DNA from: Paenibacillus peoriae KCTC 3763
GTDB taxonomy: Bacteria > Bacillota > Bacilli > Paenibacillales > Paenibacillaceae
Reading direction: 5' to 3'
DNA: 64,000 nt
Assembly (NCBI RefSeq): GCF_000236805.1
Contig: NZ_AGFX01000011.1
Location: 124,001-188,000 of the forward strand
Shown here: positions 17,931 to 26,356 of the stretch, one piece after another
Layout of the letters: every line of letters begins with the position of its first letter
How positions within the stretch are numbered: position 1 is the stretch's first letter
Position numbers and translations under genes: made by a program
The notes under the pieces: generated by a model
What the model was told of the DNA's origin: nothing
Databases searched by the model: none
Seen by the model: only the letters and a program-made list of their open reading frames with translations

Positions 17931-18284
17931 ATGGATTTGGAAAACAAGGTGTGTCGCTACTACCAGCTAAAGCAGAAGCAAAAAGAAATGGAAAGCGAGC
18001 TGAATGATCTGCGTCATGACATTACGAATCATTGTGACCAGCAGGGAGTGGCAGAATGGGAAATTGGCAGCTACCGCGTCAAGGTTGTGCAGCAGCACCG
18101 CAAGGAATATGATCACACCAAGCTGTATAATTTACTGCCAGACCCGCAGCTATGGCGCTTGCTTTCCAAGCCGGATACTGCGAAGATTGCCAGCTTGCTT
18201 AAGCTGAGGATCATTGCGGAGGAGCAAATCAAAGACGCCGTTTCGCTAAAAACGGTGACGCTGTTGCAGGTGGATAAAAAATAA
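17931..18284 (+). CDS. Conserved hypothetical protein (117 aa)
   Basis: I do not recognise a named family. The N-terminal third is a coiled-coil-prone helix (YYQLKQKQKEMESELNDLRHDI), followed by EWEIGSYRVKVVQQHRKEYD, where a short beta segment is likely. No signal or membrane segment is seen. A GAGGAG ribosome site lies four bases before ATG; GTG 17928 is an alternative start. A strong terminator follows immediately, so this is the end of a transcription unit. Confidence 0.6.
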   Translation: MDLENKVCRYYQLKQKQKEMESELNDLRHDITNHCDQQGVAEWEIGSYRVKVVQQHRKEYDHTKLYNLLPDPQLWRLLSKPDTAKIASLLKLRIIAEEQIKDAVSLKTVTLLQVDKK

Positions 18285-18285
18285 A

Positions 18286-18334
18286 AGAGTTGTCCCAAAA
18301 GCCATGAAATAGCTGCTTGGGACAACTCTTGTTT
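18286..18334 (+). terminator. Intrinsic terminator
   Basis: AGAGTTGTCCCAA (18286-18298) pairs perfectly with TTGGGACAACTCT (18317-18329), followed by a T-rich tail. It also marks the last host sequence before the transposon-like island. Confidence 0.8.
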
Positions 18335-18381
18335 ATTGTAGTTGGAGCTGCCAGGATTGTCCACTGAGGGAACGTTGTATT

Positions 18382-18633
18382 TGTAAGGAGAAAATAAAGT
18401 ATTAGACTGAAGTAGTTGATTGTACGCTTTTTTCGGTTTTGAAGATCGCCAGGTTCTGAGAAATAAGTTTTAGACTGAGGCATCAATAGAGTCCACAAAA
18501 AGAATCGAACCAGAAAAAAGAGTATTAGACTGTGTAGCTTCGCAGAGCAGCTAGCCGACGTAGCCGGCTGCTAATCGCCGCGCCGAGTCTAAAACTTTAT
18601 TTGCTCAGTCTACAACTTTATTTTCTTCTGACA
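18382..18633. mobile_element. Miniature element, copy 1 (left border)
   Basis: A left-type TGT end with three spaced repeat motifs is joined by a GC-rich core (18535-18583, GCAGAGCAGCTAGCCGACG region) to a right-type end with two tandem inverted motifs (18584-18601, 18604-18622) and terminal ACA at 18631-18633. Flanks of this unit alone (GTATT and GCGGA) do not match. Confidence 0.6.
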
Positions 18634-18840
18634 GCGGAGAGAGCGGCGGTTACTGGCAGTGATCTCAAACGGTTCAGTACGATATATCATGGATCATCGC
18701 TTCCGGAAGAGCAATGCAAAAGACTTTTGTCTGCTTACTGCTAATTATGATGATATCGATCTATCTAGGCTCACAGTGTAATCTGCAGCAGCGCTCCTTC
18801 ACTTGTTAGATTTATTCTACAAGCCCTTATTTTTTCTGCC

Positions 18841-19032
18841 CAACTTAATGTAGCCGATCCAATCAAGGAGAATGATGCCGATTGGAGTATAAACAGCAAA
18901 TTCAAAGAAAAGGTTATCGACAAAACTTATACTATTAACAATTTAGATTCGGGTACAATTGAGGCCGCAATTGAGAAATATATGAAAAACGAAGGCAATG
19001 ATAACAAAATGGAGGCTGTGGCTGTTTTGTAG
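18841..19032 (+). pseudogene. C-terminal fragment of an unrecognised gene
   Basis: An open frame without a usable start ends at TAG 19030-19032 and reads a soluble, lysine-rich tail (ADPIKENDADWSINSKF, then EAAIEKYMKNEGNDN). Stops occur just upstream in the same frame at 18742-18768. It looks like a decayed gene within the island. No family recognised. The rest of 18634-19302 shows no other gene. Confidence 0.35.
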
Positions 19033-19302
19033 ACGTATGCACTATATAACATTCTGTAGAGATGAGTCATTATTCTGACTCATCTCTTCTTACTTTAACA
19101 GGGAAAATTTCATAGAGTTATCCCTTATTATTCCCTATGTTCTTACAGAAAACGGTACCTATTAAGAGTATGAATGAATGGATTTTTAGAAGAATAATAC
19201 TTTGTAAGCGTGCTTAAGTCAGTTCATATTCTAGGCAAATACAAAATAAGGAGCGACCATAACCGTTCAAAAAACATGTAAGCTTACTCAAAAGTTTTTT
19301 CT

Positions 19303-20493
19303 TTATTCTGCCATGAAAAACAGTCCGTAAGGACTATTAATCCCTGGAGGAATAATTGTATCCAAAGTGTATTTTTTTCTATTATCAATCACTACTGCTT
19401 GTCCTTTATCAAATTTCACTGATGGTTTGTATTTAGTTGCAGGACTGATTTTGTAATGAATAGTACCTCCACGATGAGCATCTTTAGCACTTCCTAGAAG
19501 AGTAAGAACTTTTGAACGTTCCGATTTGTTAACAATGTCTATACTAAATGTATAATCTGTTGCCCAAAAGGCTCCTTGGTATTTAGTTATGCCATTTTTT
19601 ACGGTAAACACCTCAGAAGCATCTTGTGCCCTTCCTTCTCGTGACCATCTCGATTTGAGACGTTCTTGCTCATCTTTTAAACTTAAACTTTCTCCGTCAC
19701 CAAAAGCGATCCATTTTTCAAGGTTGTTTGAGTCCAGTGTTAATGTGACAGTTACAGTTCTTCCAGAATGCTCTAGTAATCCACGATAACAGTCATCTTT
19801 GCCTGCCTCAACATCAACATTAGTAGGGGCAATTGTAGTTGTATTGGCATACTGATTAATATTTTTTGAACCATCATTAGTAACAATGTCAGAGATCTTT
19901 AAAAAATCTGCTGTCTGATTATTAGTTGCGTTCTCTGCTCGAAAGTCACCAATAAAAGCAATAGTATATTTTCCTTTACTATTAGCATAATTGAAAAAGT
20001 GTGATTCACCTGGTTTCAAACGAACAATGAATTTTTTAGATTTACTTGAAGATTCTTTCAGGAATTTGTCAATTGCTTGAGACCCCGCTTTTGCAGGATT
20101 ATCAGGATCAGTTGATAACCCATCACCTTTACTATAATAATACAAATTAATTGGGTAAGAATTTGTATTTTTAACAAACATGTAGAAAGAAATTGGACCA
20201 CCGAGTTTATTAATATGATATGACCAAAATCTAAATTCTCCCCTTACAGAATCACGATAAAGTGTCTGATTTACTTGCGATTTTTTTTCGATAGCTTCTG
20301 GAGCGTTTGATATAAAAACTTGATTTCCTGTTTTTTCTACAGTTACCTCTGTTGAAGTGCTAGATACCCTATCCTTATTATTAAATGAGTTAATTGAAAT
20401 CTTTTGTCCAACTGAAAGAGCTGATGCAGTGGCGGGTAGTAGAAGGATGAACATGCTTAATAATATTAAAGTGTGTTTGAATAATAGTTTCAT
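19303..20493 (-). CDS. Secreted protein of unknown function (396 aa)
   Basis: A clear signal peptide (KLLFKHTLILLSMFILLLP, cleavage near ASA, residue 25) shows export. The mature protein is beta-rich, with FYMFVKNTNSYPINLYYYS and YTFSIDIVNKSERSKVLTLL suggesting repeated immunoglobulin-like strands; Cys is rare. No enzyme motif is seen and I do not recognise a family. It is AT-rich compared with neighbours outside the island and divergent from the RCC1-like gene across a 205-base AT-rich spacer. A GAAAGGGGAATT-type ribosome site precedes the ATG. Confidence 0.7.
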   Translation of the reverse strand: MKLLFKHTLILLSMFILLLPATASALSVGQKISINSFNNKDRVSSTSTEVTVEKTGNQVFISNAPEAIEKKSQVNQTLYRDSVRGEFRFWSYHINKLGGPISFYMFVKNTNSYPINLYYYSKGDGLSTDPDNPAKAGSQAIDKFLKESSSKSKKFIVRLKPGESHFFNYANSKGKYTIAFIGDFRAENATNNQTADFLKISDIVTNDGSKNINQYANTTTIAPTNVDVEAGKDDCYRGLLEHSGRTVTVTLTLDSNNLEKWIAFGDGESLSLKDEQERLKSRWSREGRAQDASEVFTVKNGITKYQGAFWATDYTFSIDIVNKSERSKVLTLLGSAKDAHRGGTIHYKISPATKYKPSVKFDKGQAVVIDNRKKYTLDTIIPPGINSPYGLFFMAE

Positions 20494-20698
20494 GTTAATT
20501 CCCCTTTCAATTTTTTGATTACTATTACTTAAATCACAATAATAGTAAACTTAATAGCGACGAATTATACTTTTACCAATATTTATATTGATAATTGAAA
20601 ATTCTTTTAACATTGTAGTATAACTATTGATAATTGTAAATCCTGGTTTTATAATTTAAATTATGCAATAAAACAATATTATGAAAGGTGTGAAGCTT

Positions 20699-21877
20699 AT
20701 GCTGAGAAAAAGATTTTTAATAAGTGTTTTATCACTGCTAACGCTGGTTGGAGTAAGTTCAGGAGTGACTAGTGCTGCTCCAAATTCGAATTATGATAAC
20801 CTTCTTGCTGCAGGAAATGGTAATACTTATCTTGCAATGGAGGATGGTTCTTCTTTTTATGCAGCAGGTACAGGCTCATACCTTGGAGTTAGTGCAGGCG
20901 ATTACTCAGCTACTCCTTTAAAGGTTGACATATCTAACATAGCCATGATTGATGCTGGTAATGGAACTCATAGGGTCTTAGTGAAAAATGATGGTACGCT
21001 GTGGTCTTGGGGATTTGCAAATTACGGAGAAGGGGGGACGGGAAAGAGAACTCATATTATAAAAGTGCCGACTAAAAGTAATTTAATTGATGATGTTAAA
21101 GAAGCAAGAGCAGGAAAAGGGTTCACAGTCGTATTGAAAAATGACGGAACAGTGTGGTCGTTTGGAAAAAATTTATATGGCCAACTGGGAATAGGAACTA
21201 AGGGGAGTGGGACTCTTTCAGGTGTCCCTGTTAAAATTCAGGGATTAAGTCGTATTGTAGCTATTGATTCGAGCCATTCTACCAGCGCTGCTTTAGATGA
21301 AGATAATGTTTTGTGGGTATGGGGACAAGGATCATCAGGTTCTTTAGGACAGGGCAATGATGAAGATCAAACCTTCCCTGTACCGTATCCAATTGAAGAT
21401 GTTAAAAGTTTTTCAGTCGGAGAAGAGAGATTATATGTCGTAACCAATAGTGGTGAAGTTTATGGATCAGGCAGAAATGTACAGGGAAAGCTTGGAGACG
21501 GTACAACAATTAAGAGAAACTATCCCGTATCTATTAACATTACTAATGTTGATAAAATAAGTGTGGGAACCACTGTAACTTTGGCTCTGAAAAAAGATGG
21601 ATCTGTATGGGCCTGGGGAGTTAACAGTGACGGCCAAGTAGGTAACGGAACCAGCCAGTTTTCTTATAAAACTCCAGTTCAAGTCATTGATACAACATAT
21701 TCTCCACTTACTGATGTTGTTGCCATCGTAGCCAAAGATGATCATTCACACGCTTTAAAATCAGATGGCTCACTCTGGGCTTGGGGAAGCAATGGTAATG
21801 GAAAACTTGGAATTGATAAAAAAGTTAAAAAGCAAATAGTAGCAACTAAATCGGATTTTCCAAATCCTTTTGATTAA
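20699..21877 (+). CDS. Secreted RCC1-repeat beta-propeller protein
   Basis: This 392-residue protein has a signal peptide (residues 1-26, ending TSAA) and about six to seven RCC1-type blades. The motifs recur about every 50 residues: LWSWGFANYGEGGTG, VWSFGKNLYGQLGIG, LWVWGQGSSGSLGQG, VYGSGRNVQGKLGDG, VWAWGVNSDGQVGNG and LWAWGSNGNGKLGID. RCC1 propellers are binding scaffolds; no partner is evident. ATG 20699 is preferred over ATG 20681 because GAAAGGTG lies before it. It is cargo of the transposon-like island. Confidence 0.82.
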   Translation: MLRKRFLISVLSLLTLVGVSSGVTSAAPNSNYDNLLAAGNGNTYLAMEDGSSFYAAGTGSYLGVSAGDYSATPLKVDISNIAMIDAGNGTHRVLVKNDGTLWSWGFANYGEGGTGKRTHIIKVPTKSNLIDDVKEARAGKGFTVVLKNDGTVWSFGKNLYGQLGIGTKGSGTLSGVPVKIQGLSRIVAIDSSHSTSAALDEDNVLWVWGQGSSGSLGQGNDEDQTFPVPYPIEDVKSFSVGEERLYVVTNSGEVYGSGRNVQGKLGDGTTIKRNYPVSINITNVDKISVGTTVTLALKKDGSVWAWGVNSDGQVGNGTSQFSYKTPVQVIDTTYSPLTDVVAIVAKDDHSHALKSDGSLWAWGSNGNGKLGIDKKVKKQIVATKSDFPNPFD

Positions 21878-21895
21878 GAAGGTGATACAACTTTT

Positions 21896-21934
21896 GAGAT
21901 GGGTCATTAAAATGGCTCATCTTTTCTCTTTTTT
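21896..21934 (+). terminator. Intrinsic terminator of the RCC1-like gene
   Basis: GATGGGTCATT and AATGGCTCATC pair with G-U and one weak position, followed by a T-rich run with T6. Confidence 0.6.
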
Positions 21935-21949
21935 CTACGAATTAAATAT

Positions 21950-22084
21950 ATGGTCGAGAATTTGGATTGGCTAAGTAATCTCGAAGTTAAAGATGAATAT
22001 GAAAGTAATGCGCCGGAAGAGATCGAAAATTTCAAGTATTCCATCAGTTCATGTCCTAGCATCTTCGCTTCGTCGCATCATTGA
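21950..22084 (+). pseudogene. Short protein-like frame, probable remnant
   Basis: ATG 21950 opens 44 codons with a plausible acidic sequence (NLDWLSNLEVKDEYESN) before the frame ends in TGA. No good ribosome site is seen. It may be the front of a decayed cargo gene. No family recognised. Confidence 0.25.
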
Positions 22085-22239
22085 TATGATCGATGAGGAT
22101 ATGTGTCTAGTGACACAAAGATAGTCCCTTTAAAGGAATAAATTAAACAGGGTGCTTCGGTGTCAAAAACAAGGGAAATTTTGTGTCAATCAACATCTTG
22201 GTGGGGAGGCTATCGCTTTTTTTTGCGGATATAGACCTC

Positions 22240-22279
22240 AACATAAATAAGCATAACTACAGTTATGCTTATTTATGTT
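22240..22279. repeat. Perfect 19-base palindrome
   Basis: AACATAAATAAGCATAACT (22240-22258) is perfectly complementary to 22261-22279, with a two-base centre. There is no T-run, so a terminator is unlikely; a protein-binding or cruciform-forming site is possible. Confidence 0.6.
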
Positions 22280-22339
22280 GTTATGGATCTGAATACGATA
22301 CGAGTTTCAGAACACGAAGCTCAATCTTTCTCGCTTAAA

Positions 22340-22621
22340 TGTATGGAGAAAATAAAGTATTAGACTGTGAAGCTTCGCAGAGCAGCTGGCCGACGTAACC
22401 GGCTGCTAATCGCCGCGTCCAGCTCGTCCGGGGAGAACCAGGTGCACGGCATGCGGCCGTGCGGAACCGGAGCTTCCAGACGGACCACGCGGGCGTGAGT
22501 TGAAGCTTCATGCAGCAGCAGGTCGACATAGCCGGCTGCCGATCGCCGCGCCGAGTCTAAAACTTTATTTGCTCAGTCTACAACTTTATTTCTTAGTCTA
22601 GTACCTTATTTTCTCCTGACA
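22340..22621. mobile_element. Miniature element, copy 2 (right border)
   Basis: A left-type end (TGTATGGAG, one motif AATAAAGTATTAGACTG) is followed by the same GC-rich core as copy 1, with about 110 extra GC-rich bases. It ends with three tandem inverted motifs (22552-22569, 22572-22590, 22592-22611) and ACA at 22619-22621. On the minus strand the core reads a protein-like frame (YVDLLLHEASTHARVVRLE, VPHGRMPCTWFSPDELDAA), perhaps the tail of a lost transposon gene. The flanks TTAAA and GTATT differ. Confidence 0.6.
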
Positions 22622-22628
22622 GTATTAG

Positions 22629-23111
22629 CTATTTATTGGACAACCCTTTTCCCATTCCTTTGAGAAAATGAATGCCAAAGCCCATTGCCCGGTTTACATC
22701 CGGATCATTCATCGCCTTCATGAGATCGCGCAGCCGAGTTTTTTTGTTCTGCTGCAGATGCTCTTCGGCCTCGGTCAGGCCTGAAGTCACGCTGCTGGTC
22801 AGCTTGTTCATCAGTTCGGGGTCTACTTCGGATAGCATCCCGGCTGCCCCCATCAGGTTGTTGATGATATTTGTTACAGGTTTGCGTGTCGCTTGTCCCA
22901 TAGCGATTTTGGCGATGCTTTCTTTGGCCTTCAGCATAGACTGTGCTGCTTCGAGAAGACCGCTGTCGTGCAGCTCACGTACAATTTCGAGCGTTTTCTG
23001 CAATGCGGGCCCGTTATCTGCCAGATCAGCAGTGAGCTGATCCAGCGATTGTTGTTGTCGTTCTTCTTCTGTCAAAACACGTTTTCTTACAATTGAAATA
23101 GGTTTAGCCAT
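22629..23111 (-). CDS. DUF1641 protein, formate dehydrogenase partner (YrhD-like)
   Basis: This 160-residue soluble helical protein of the DUF1641 family is usually encoded next to Mo-dependent formate dehydrogenase, as here, 13 bases downstream of that gene. Family-like segments are NGPALQKTLEIVRELHDSGLLEAAQSML and GLTEAEEHLQQNKKTRLRDLMKAMNDPDVNRAMGF. The start at 23111 (MAKPISIV) was chosen for its AGGAGG site eight bases before; the frame stays open 26 codons further. Its exact role is not established; a subunit or assembly role is likely. Confidence 0.82.
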   Translation of the reverse strand: MAKPISIVRKRVLTEEERQQQSLDQLTADLADNGPALQKTLEIVRELHDSGLLEAAQSMLKAKESIAKIAMGQATRKPVTNIINNLMGAAGMLSEVDPELMNKLTSSVTSGLTEAEEHLQQNKKTRLRDLMKAMNDPDVNRAMGFGIHFLKGMGKGLSNK

Positions 23112-23124
23112 GGGGCCGACCTCC

Positions 23125-26067
23125 TTATTTTTGATCCACCAAATCGACGTAACCCGGACGATTCCACTTCCGATCCACTTCAACCCCATTTTGCGGATGG
23201 CGTTTTTTGTAACGTGGATTGATACGCGGCAGCGGATTTTGACCGTCTACCTCCAAAACTTGCATCCGAACCTTGGCTTGTTTATAGGCCGGTGTGCGGG
23301 TAATCACGTCGAAGGCTCCACCGGTTAACAGGTTTACAGCACCATCATGGCTGGTGGAATGCATGGGTACATAGATTTCGGTTCCCTGTACCCGGTCAGT
23401 GACCAGAACACGCAGCTTGACCGCACCATAAGGCGATTCCAATCGAACCAGCGATCCGTCCTTGACTCCGCGTTCTTCAGCCAATTCAGGGGACACTTCC
23501 ACGAATACTTTGGGTAGCTTGAGCTGGATACCTGCAGATTTGGTTGTCATATTTCCTTCATGAAATTGCTCAAGCAGTCGGCCGTTATTCAAGGTCAGAT
23601 CATATTCAATTGGGAACTGTACCGGGGGTACATATTCGAAAAGCCCCAAACGAGCCTTTTTATCCGGGAAATGAAAGCCATTGGTATGCAGCAGCGGTGT
23701 ATTGCTGCCATCCGGTGATCCCCAGTGGAAGCTGTTCCAGCCTTCCAATACGTCATAATTACATTGGGAGAAGAAAGGGGTAAGCGACGCCATTTCCTCA
23801 AAAATTTCACTTGGATGGCTATAATCCCAATCAAATCCCATATGCTTGGCAAATTGGCTGAAAATCCACCAATCCGGCTTGCTGTCCCCTACAGGACGAA
23901 GCGCCTCGTATAAACGTTGTACACGACGTTCGGTATTGGTGAAGGTTCCGTCTTTTTCCAGTGAAGGTACAGCTGGCAAAATGACATCTGCGAATTCTGC
24001 TGTCTTGCTTAGGAATACATCCTGGACGACAAGGAAATCCAAATTGGCAAGCATATCCTGGGTATGGTTGGAGTCCGCATCCACCCATGCCATCTCTTCT
24101 CCAGCGACATACATCGCTTTAAGCTCACCAGTTTTAATCGCCTCCAGCATTTGAATGTTGTCCAGTCCGCGTTGATTCGGAATCTGAACGCCGTAGGCCG
24201 CTTCGAACTTGGCGCGAATAGCATCGTTCGTCACGGGCTGGTAACCCGGTAAAATGTCCGGCATCGTGCCCATGTCGGCAGCACCCTGAACATTGTTATG
24301 TCCGCGAAGCGGGTACGCACCTGCACCTGAACGCATAAAGTTTCCGGTCACCAGCAGCAGGTTGGCAATCGCAATCGAAGTGTAAGAGCCTGCGATATTT
24401 TGTGTCACGCCCATACCCCAGCAAATGGCAGTGCCGTCGGCTTCATGAATCATGGTTGCCACCTGAATCAGCGTCTCTTTGGAAATGCCCGTTTCCTGTT
24501 CGGCAAATTCCAGTGTGTAGTTTTCCAGCAATTTCAAATATTCAGGATAGAAATTGACATGTTCTTCAATGAATCCAGCAGCATGCCAGTTTTGGTCGAT
24601 GATATATTTGGCTACAGCAGATAACCATACATAATCCGTACCTTGCTTCGGACGAATGAACAGATCTGCGCGATCCGCCATTTCGTGCTTGCGCAGATCC
24701 ACCGAAATCAGCTTTTGTCCGTGCAGCTTATGCGCACGTTTGATGCGGGTAGCCAGCACCGGATGTCCTTCTCCAGGCGCACAACCAACCAGTATAACCA
24801 AGCCTGCTTGAGCAATGTCTTTGATCGTACCGCTGTCTCCGCCGATGCCTCCGGTGTATTGCAGTCCCCATGACGCAGGAGATTGGCAGTATCGTGAGCA
24901 GTTATCGACATTATTCGTCTGGAAGACCTGACGTGCCAATTTTTGCAGCAGATAATTTTCTTCATTGGTAAATTTGGACGAGGAAATAAAGCCGAGCGCC
25001 TTGCCGCCATAAGTTTCTTTAATAGCTCCCATTTTGCTGGCCATCAGGCTTAGTGCTTCTTCCCAGGTTGCTTCCACGAATTCATCGCCTTCACGAATTA
25101 AAGGCGTGGTCAAACGCTGATCGCTGTTCACAAAATCCCAGCCGAATTTCCCTTTAACACATGTCGAGATGCCGTTGACAGCTCCCTCCGAGGTAGGCTG
25201 TACCTTTAAAATTTTGCGGCCTTTGGTCCATACCTCAAAGCTGCAGCCTACGCCGCAGAATGTGCAGACGGTTTTCGTTTTTTTCGTACGGGTTTCACGC
25301 ATTGCTGCTTCCGCCTCGGAAATGGCAAATATCCCGCTATAGCCTGGCTCCACTTCCTTGATCAGATCCACCATCGGATTTAATAAGTCTTTATCCATGC
25401 CACTCATGAAGCCCGCTTCTCCCAGCATGGATTTCTCCATCAAGGCATTGCATGGGCAGACCGTTACACACTGACCACAGCTGACGCAGGAGGAATCGTT
25501 AATTGCGACTCCGTCATCCCATTTGACACGAGGGCGTTCAGCTTCCCAGTCAAGGGACAGTGTTTCATTAACCTGTAGGTTTTGGCATACTTCTACGCAC
25601 TGACCGCATGCAATACATTGATTGGGGTCATAGCGGTAAAAAGGATGGGACATATCTACTTCCGTCGGGTCGACTTTTGGTCGATACGGATATTTTTGAT
25701 GTTCAATTTCCATAAGCTCTGCTGTATTATGCAATCTACAATTACCGTTGTTGTTATCGCACACCGTACAGTAGAGGAGATGATTTTCCAGCAGTCGATC
25801 CATGGCCTCTGTTTGAGCCGCTTTCGCGCGATCCGATTGTAAATGGATACTCATTCCATTTGAAGCGCGTGTCGAGCAGGAACGCACCAGCTTTCCGTCC
25901 ACTTCGACGATACAGGTGTCACAGGTGCGGATCGGATCGACCTCAGGGACGTAACACAGTTGGGGATGGGCAATGTTGTTTTCATTAATGATTTCAAGAA
26001 TTGTTGCACTGCTTCTTGCTTTCAGCTCCTGTCCGTTTAATGTAATTTTGATTGTACTATCAATCAC
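23125..26067 (-). CDS. NAD-type formate dehydrogenase, molybdenum catalytic subunit
   Basis: This 980-residue Mo/W-bis-MGD enzyme oxidises formate to CO2. Domains in order are a [2Fe-2S] ferredoxin (residues about 1-80, RTCDTCIVEV), a His-Cys3 [4Fe-4S] motif (HLLYCTVCDNNNGNCRLH), two [4Fe-4S] ferredoxin motifs (CIACGQCVEVC and CVSCGQCVTVC), the molybdopterin [4Fe-4S] segment (CTFCGVGCSFEVW), the catalytic core and a C-terminal molydopterin-binding domain (about 860-970). The active-site residue is Cys, in NCSRYCQSPASW, rather than selenocysteine. The GTG at 26067 has an AAAGGAG site. It resembles Bacillus YrhE/YjgC. Confidence 0.92.
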   Translation of the reverse strand: MIDSTIKITLNGQELKARSSATILEIINENNIAHPQLCYVPEVDPIRTCDTCIVEVDGKLVRSCSTRASNGMSIHLQSDRAKAAQTEAMDRLLENHLLYCTVCDNNNGNCRLHNTAELMEIEHQKYPYRPKVDPTEVDMSHPFYRYDPNQCIACGQCVEVCQNLQVNETLSLDWEAERPRVKWDDGVAINDSSCVSCGQCVTVCPCNALMEKSMLGEAGFMSGMDKDLLNPMVDLIKEVEPGYSGIFAISEAEAAMRETRTKKTKTVCTFCGVGCSFEVWTKGRKILKVQPTSEGAVNGISTCVKGKFGWDFVNSDQRLTTPLIREGDEFVEATWEEALSLMASKMGAIKETYGGKALGFISSSKFTNEENYLLQKLARQVFQTNNVDNCSRYCQSPASWGLQYTGGIGGDSGTIKDIAQAGLVILVGCAPGEGHPVLATRIKRAHKLHGQKLISVDLRKHEMADRADLFIRPKQGTDYVWLSAVAKYIIDQNWHAAGFIEEHVNFYPEYLKLLENYTLEFAEQETGISKETLIQVATMIHEADGTAICWGMGVTQNIAGSYTSIAIANLLLVTGNFMRSGAGAYPLRGHNNVQGAADMGTMPDILPGYQPVTNDAIRAKFEAAYGVQIPNQRGLDNIQMLEAIKTGELKAMYVAGEEMAWVDADSNHTQDMLANLDFLVVQDVFLSKTAEFADVILPAVPSLEKDGTFTNTERRVQRLYEALRPVGDSKPDWWIFSQFAKHMGFDWDYSHPSEIFEEMASLTPFFSQCNYDVLEGWNSFHWGSPDGSNTPLLHTNGFHFPDKKARLGLFEYVPPVQFPIEYDLTLNNGRLLEQFHEGNMTTKSAGIQLKLPKVFVEVSPELAEERGVKDGSLVRLESPYGAVKLRVLVTDRVQGTEIYVPMHSTSHDGAVNLLTGGAFDVITRTPAYKQAKVRMQVLEVDGQNPLPRINPRYKKRHPQNGVEVDRKWNRPGYVDLVDQK

Positions 26068-26109
26068 GGTTCAGGCTCCTTTCAGATTTTGAATTTGAAA
26101 ATTAGAAAT

Positions 26110-26169
26110 AAAAAAACTCCACCATAAACACAAGTGCCTGATCATGAGCACTTGTGTTTATGGTGGAGT
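26110..26169 (-). terminator. Leader terminator upstream of formate dehydrogenase
   Basis: A perfect 22-base stem (26116-26137 with 26148-26169) with a 10-base loop is followed, on the minus strand, by a run of seven T (26116-26110). It lies in the 5' leader of the fdh gene, about 43 bases before its start, so it would stop transcription unless opened. Confidence 0.85.
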
Positions 26170-26297
26170 AGTGACCAAGCTCTAAGTCCTGGAAGCCAAT
26201 TCACCATAGGAGTATGTATTAATAACAAACAGCACGCACCGCTTGTATATCAATTACCTAATAATCCTTAAGATATGTCATTTTCTGCATGTCACCT
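26170..26297 (-). promoter_or_regulatory. Structured fdh leader with possible antiterminator (riboswitch candidate)
   Basis: About 128 bases lie between the likely start of the fdh transcript and the leader terminator. On the minus strand TATGGTG (just inside 26200-26212) is complementary to CACCATA in the 5' arm of the terminator, so an alternative antiterminator can form. Between them GTGA/TCAC can close a small stem-loop. Because formate dehydrogenase needs molybdenum cofactor, a cofactor- or metal-sensing RNA is plausible, but I cannot match it to the Moco RNA consensus by eye. Confidence 0.45.
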
Positions 26298-26303
26298 TGT
26301 GTA

Positions 26304-26332
26304 ACTATAGCGTAAAATTTAAGATAGTTCAA
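26304..26332 (-). promoter_or_regulatory. Probable sigma-A promoter of formate dehydrogenase
   Basis: On the minus strand TTGAAC (26332-26327) and TATAGT (26309-26304) are separated by 17 bases, close to consensus. Confidence 0.6.
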
Positions 26333-26356
26333 CGGTACACTATTGAATTTTTTAAA

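Larger units (their letters stand above)
18382..22621. mobile_element. Tn7/Mu-type transposon-like island without transposase
   Basis: The left end starts TGTAAGGAG at 18382 and the right end stops at TCCTGACA (22621). Both are flanked outside by GTATT (18377-18381 and 22622-22626), a 5-base duplication as made by TnsB/TniA/MuA-type transposases. A motif of the form AATAAAGTnnTAGACTG is repeated inside the ends: spaced on the left at 18393-18409, 18462-18480 and 18516-18532, and tandem inverted on the right at 22552-22569, 22572-22590 and 22592-22611. This asymmetry is the pattern of Tn7 ends. No tns-like gene lies inside. Cargo is AT-rich. The family name is inference. Confidence 0.65.

Noticed and set aside
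26170-26297. Assignment of the fdh leader as the known Moco RNA
   Set aside because: I could not see the conserved core of that RNA; left as an unnamed leader candidate.
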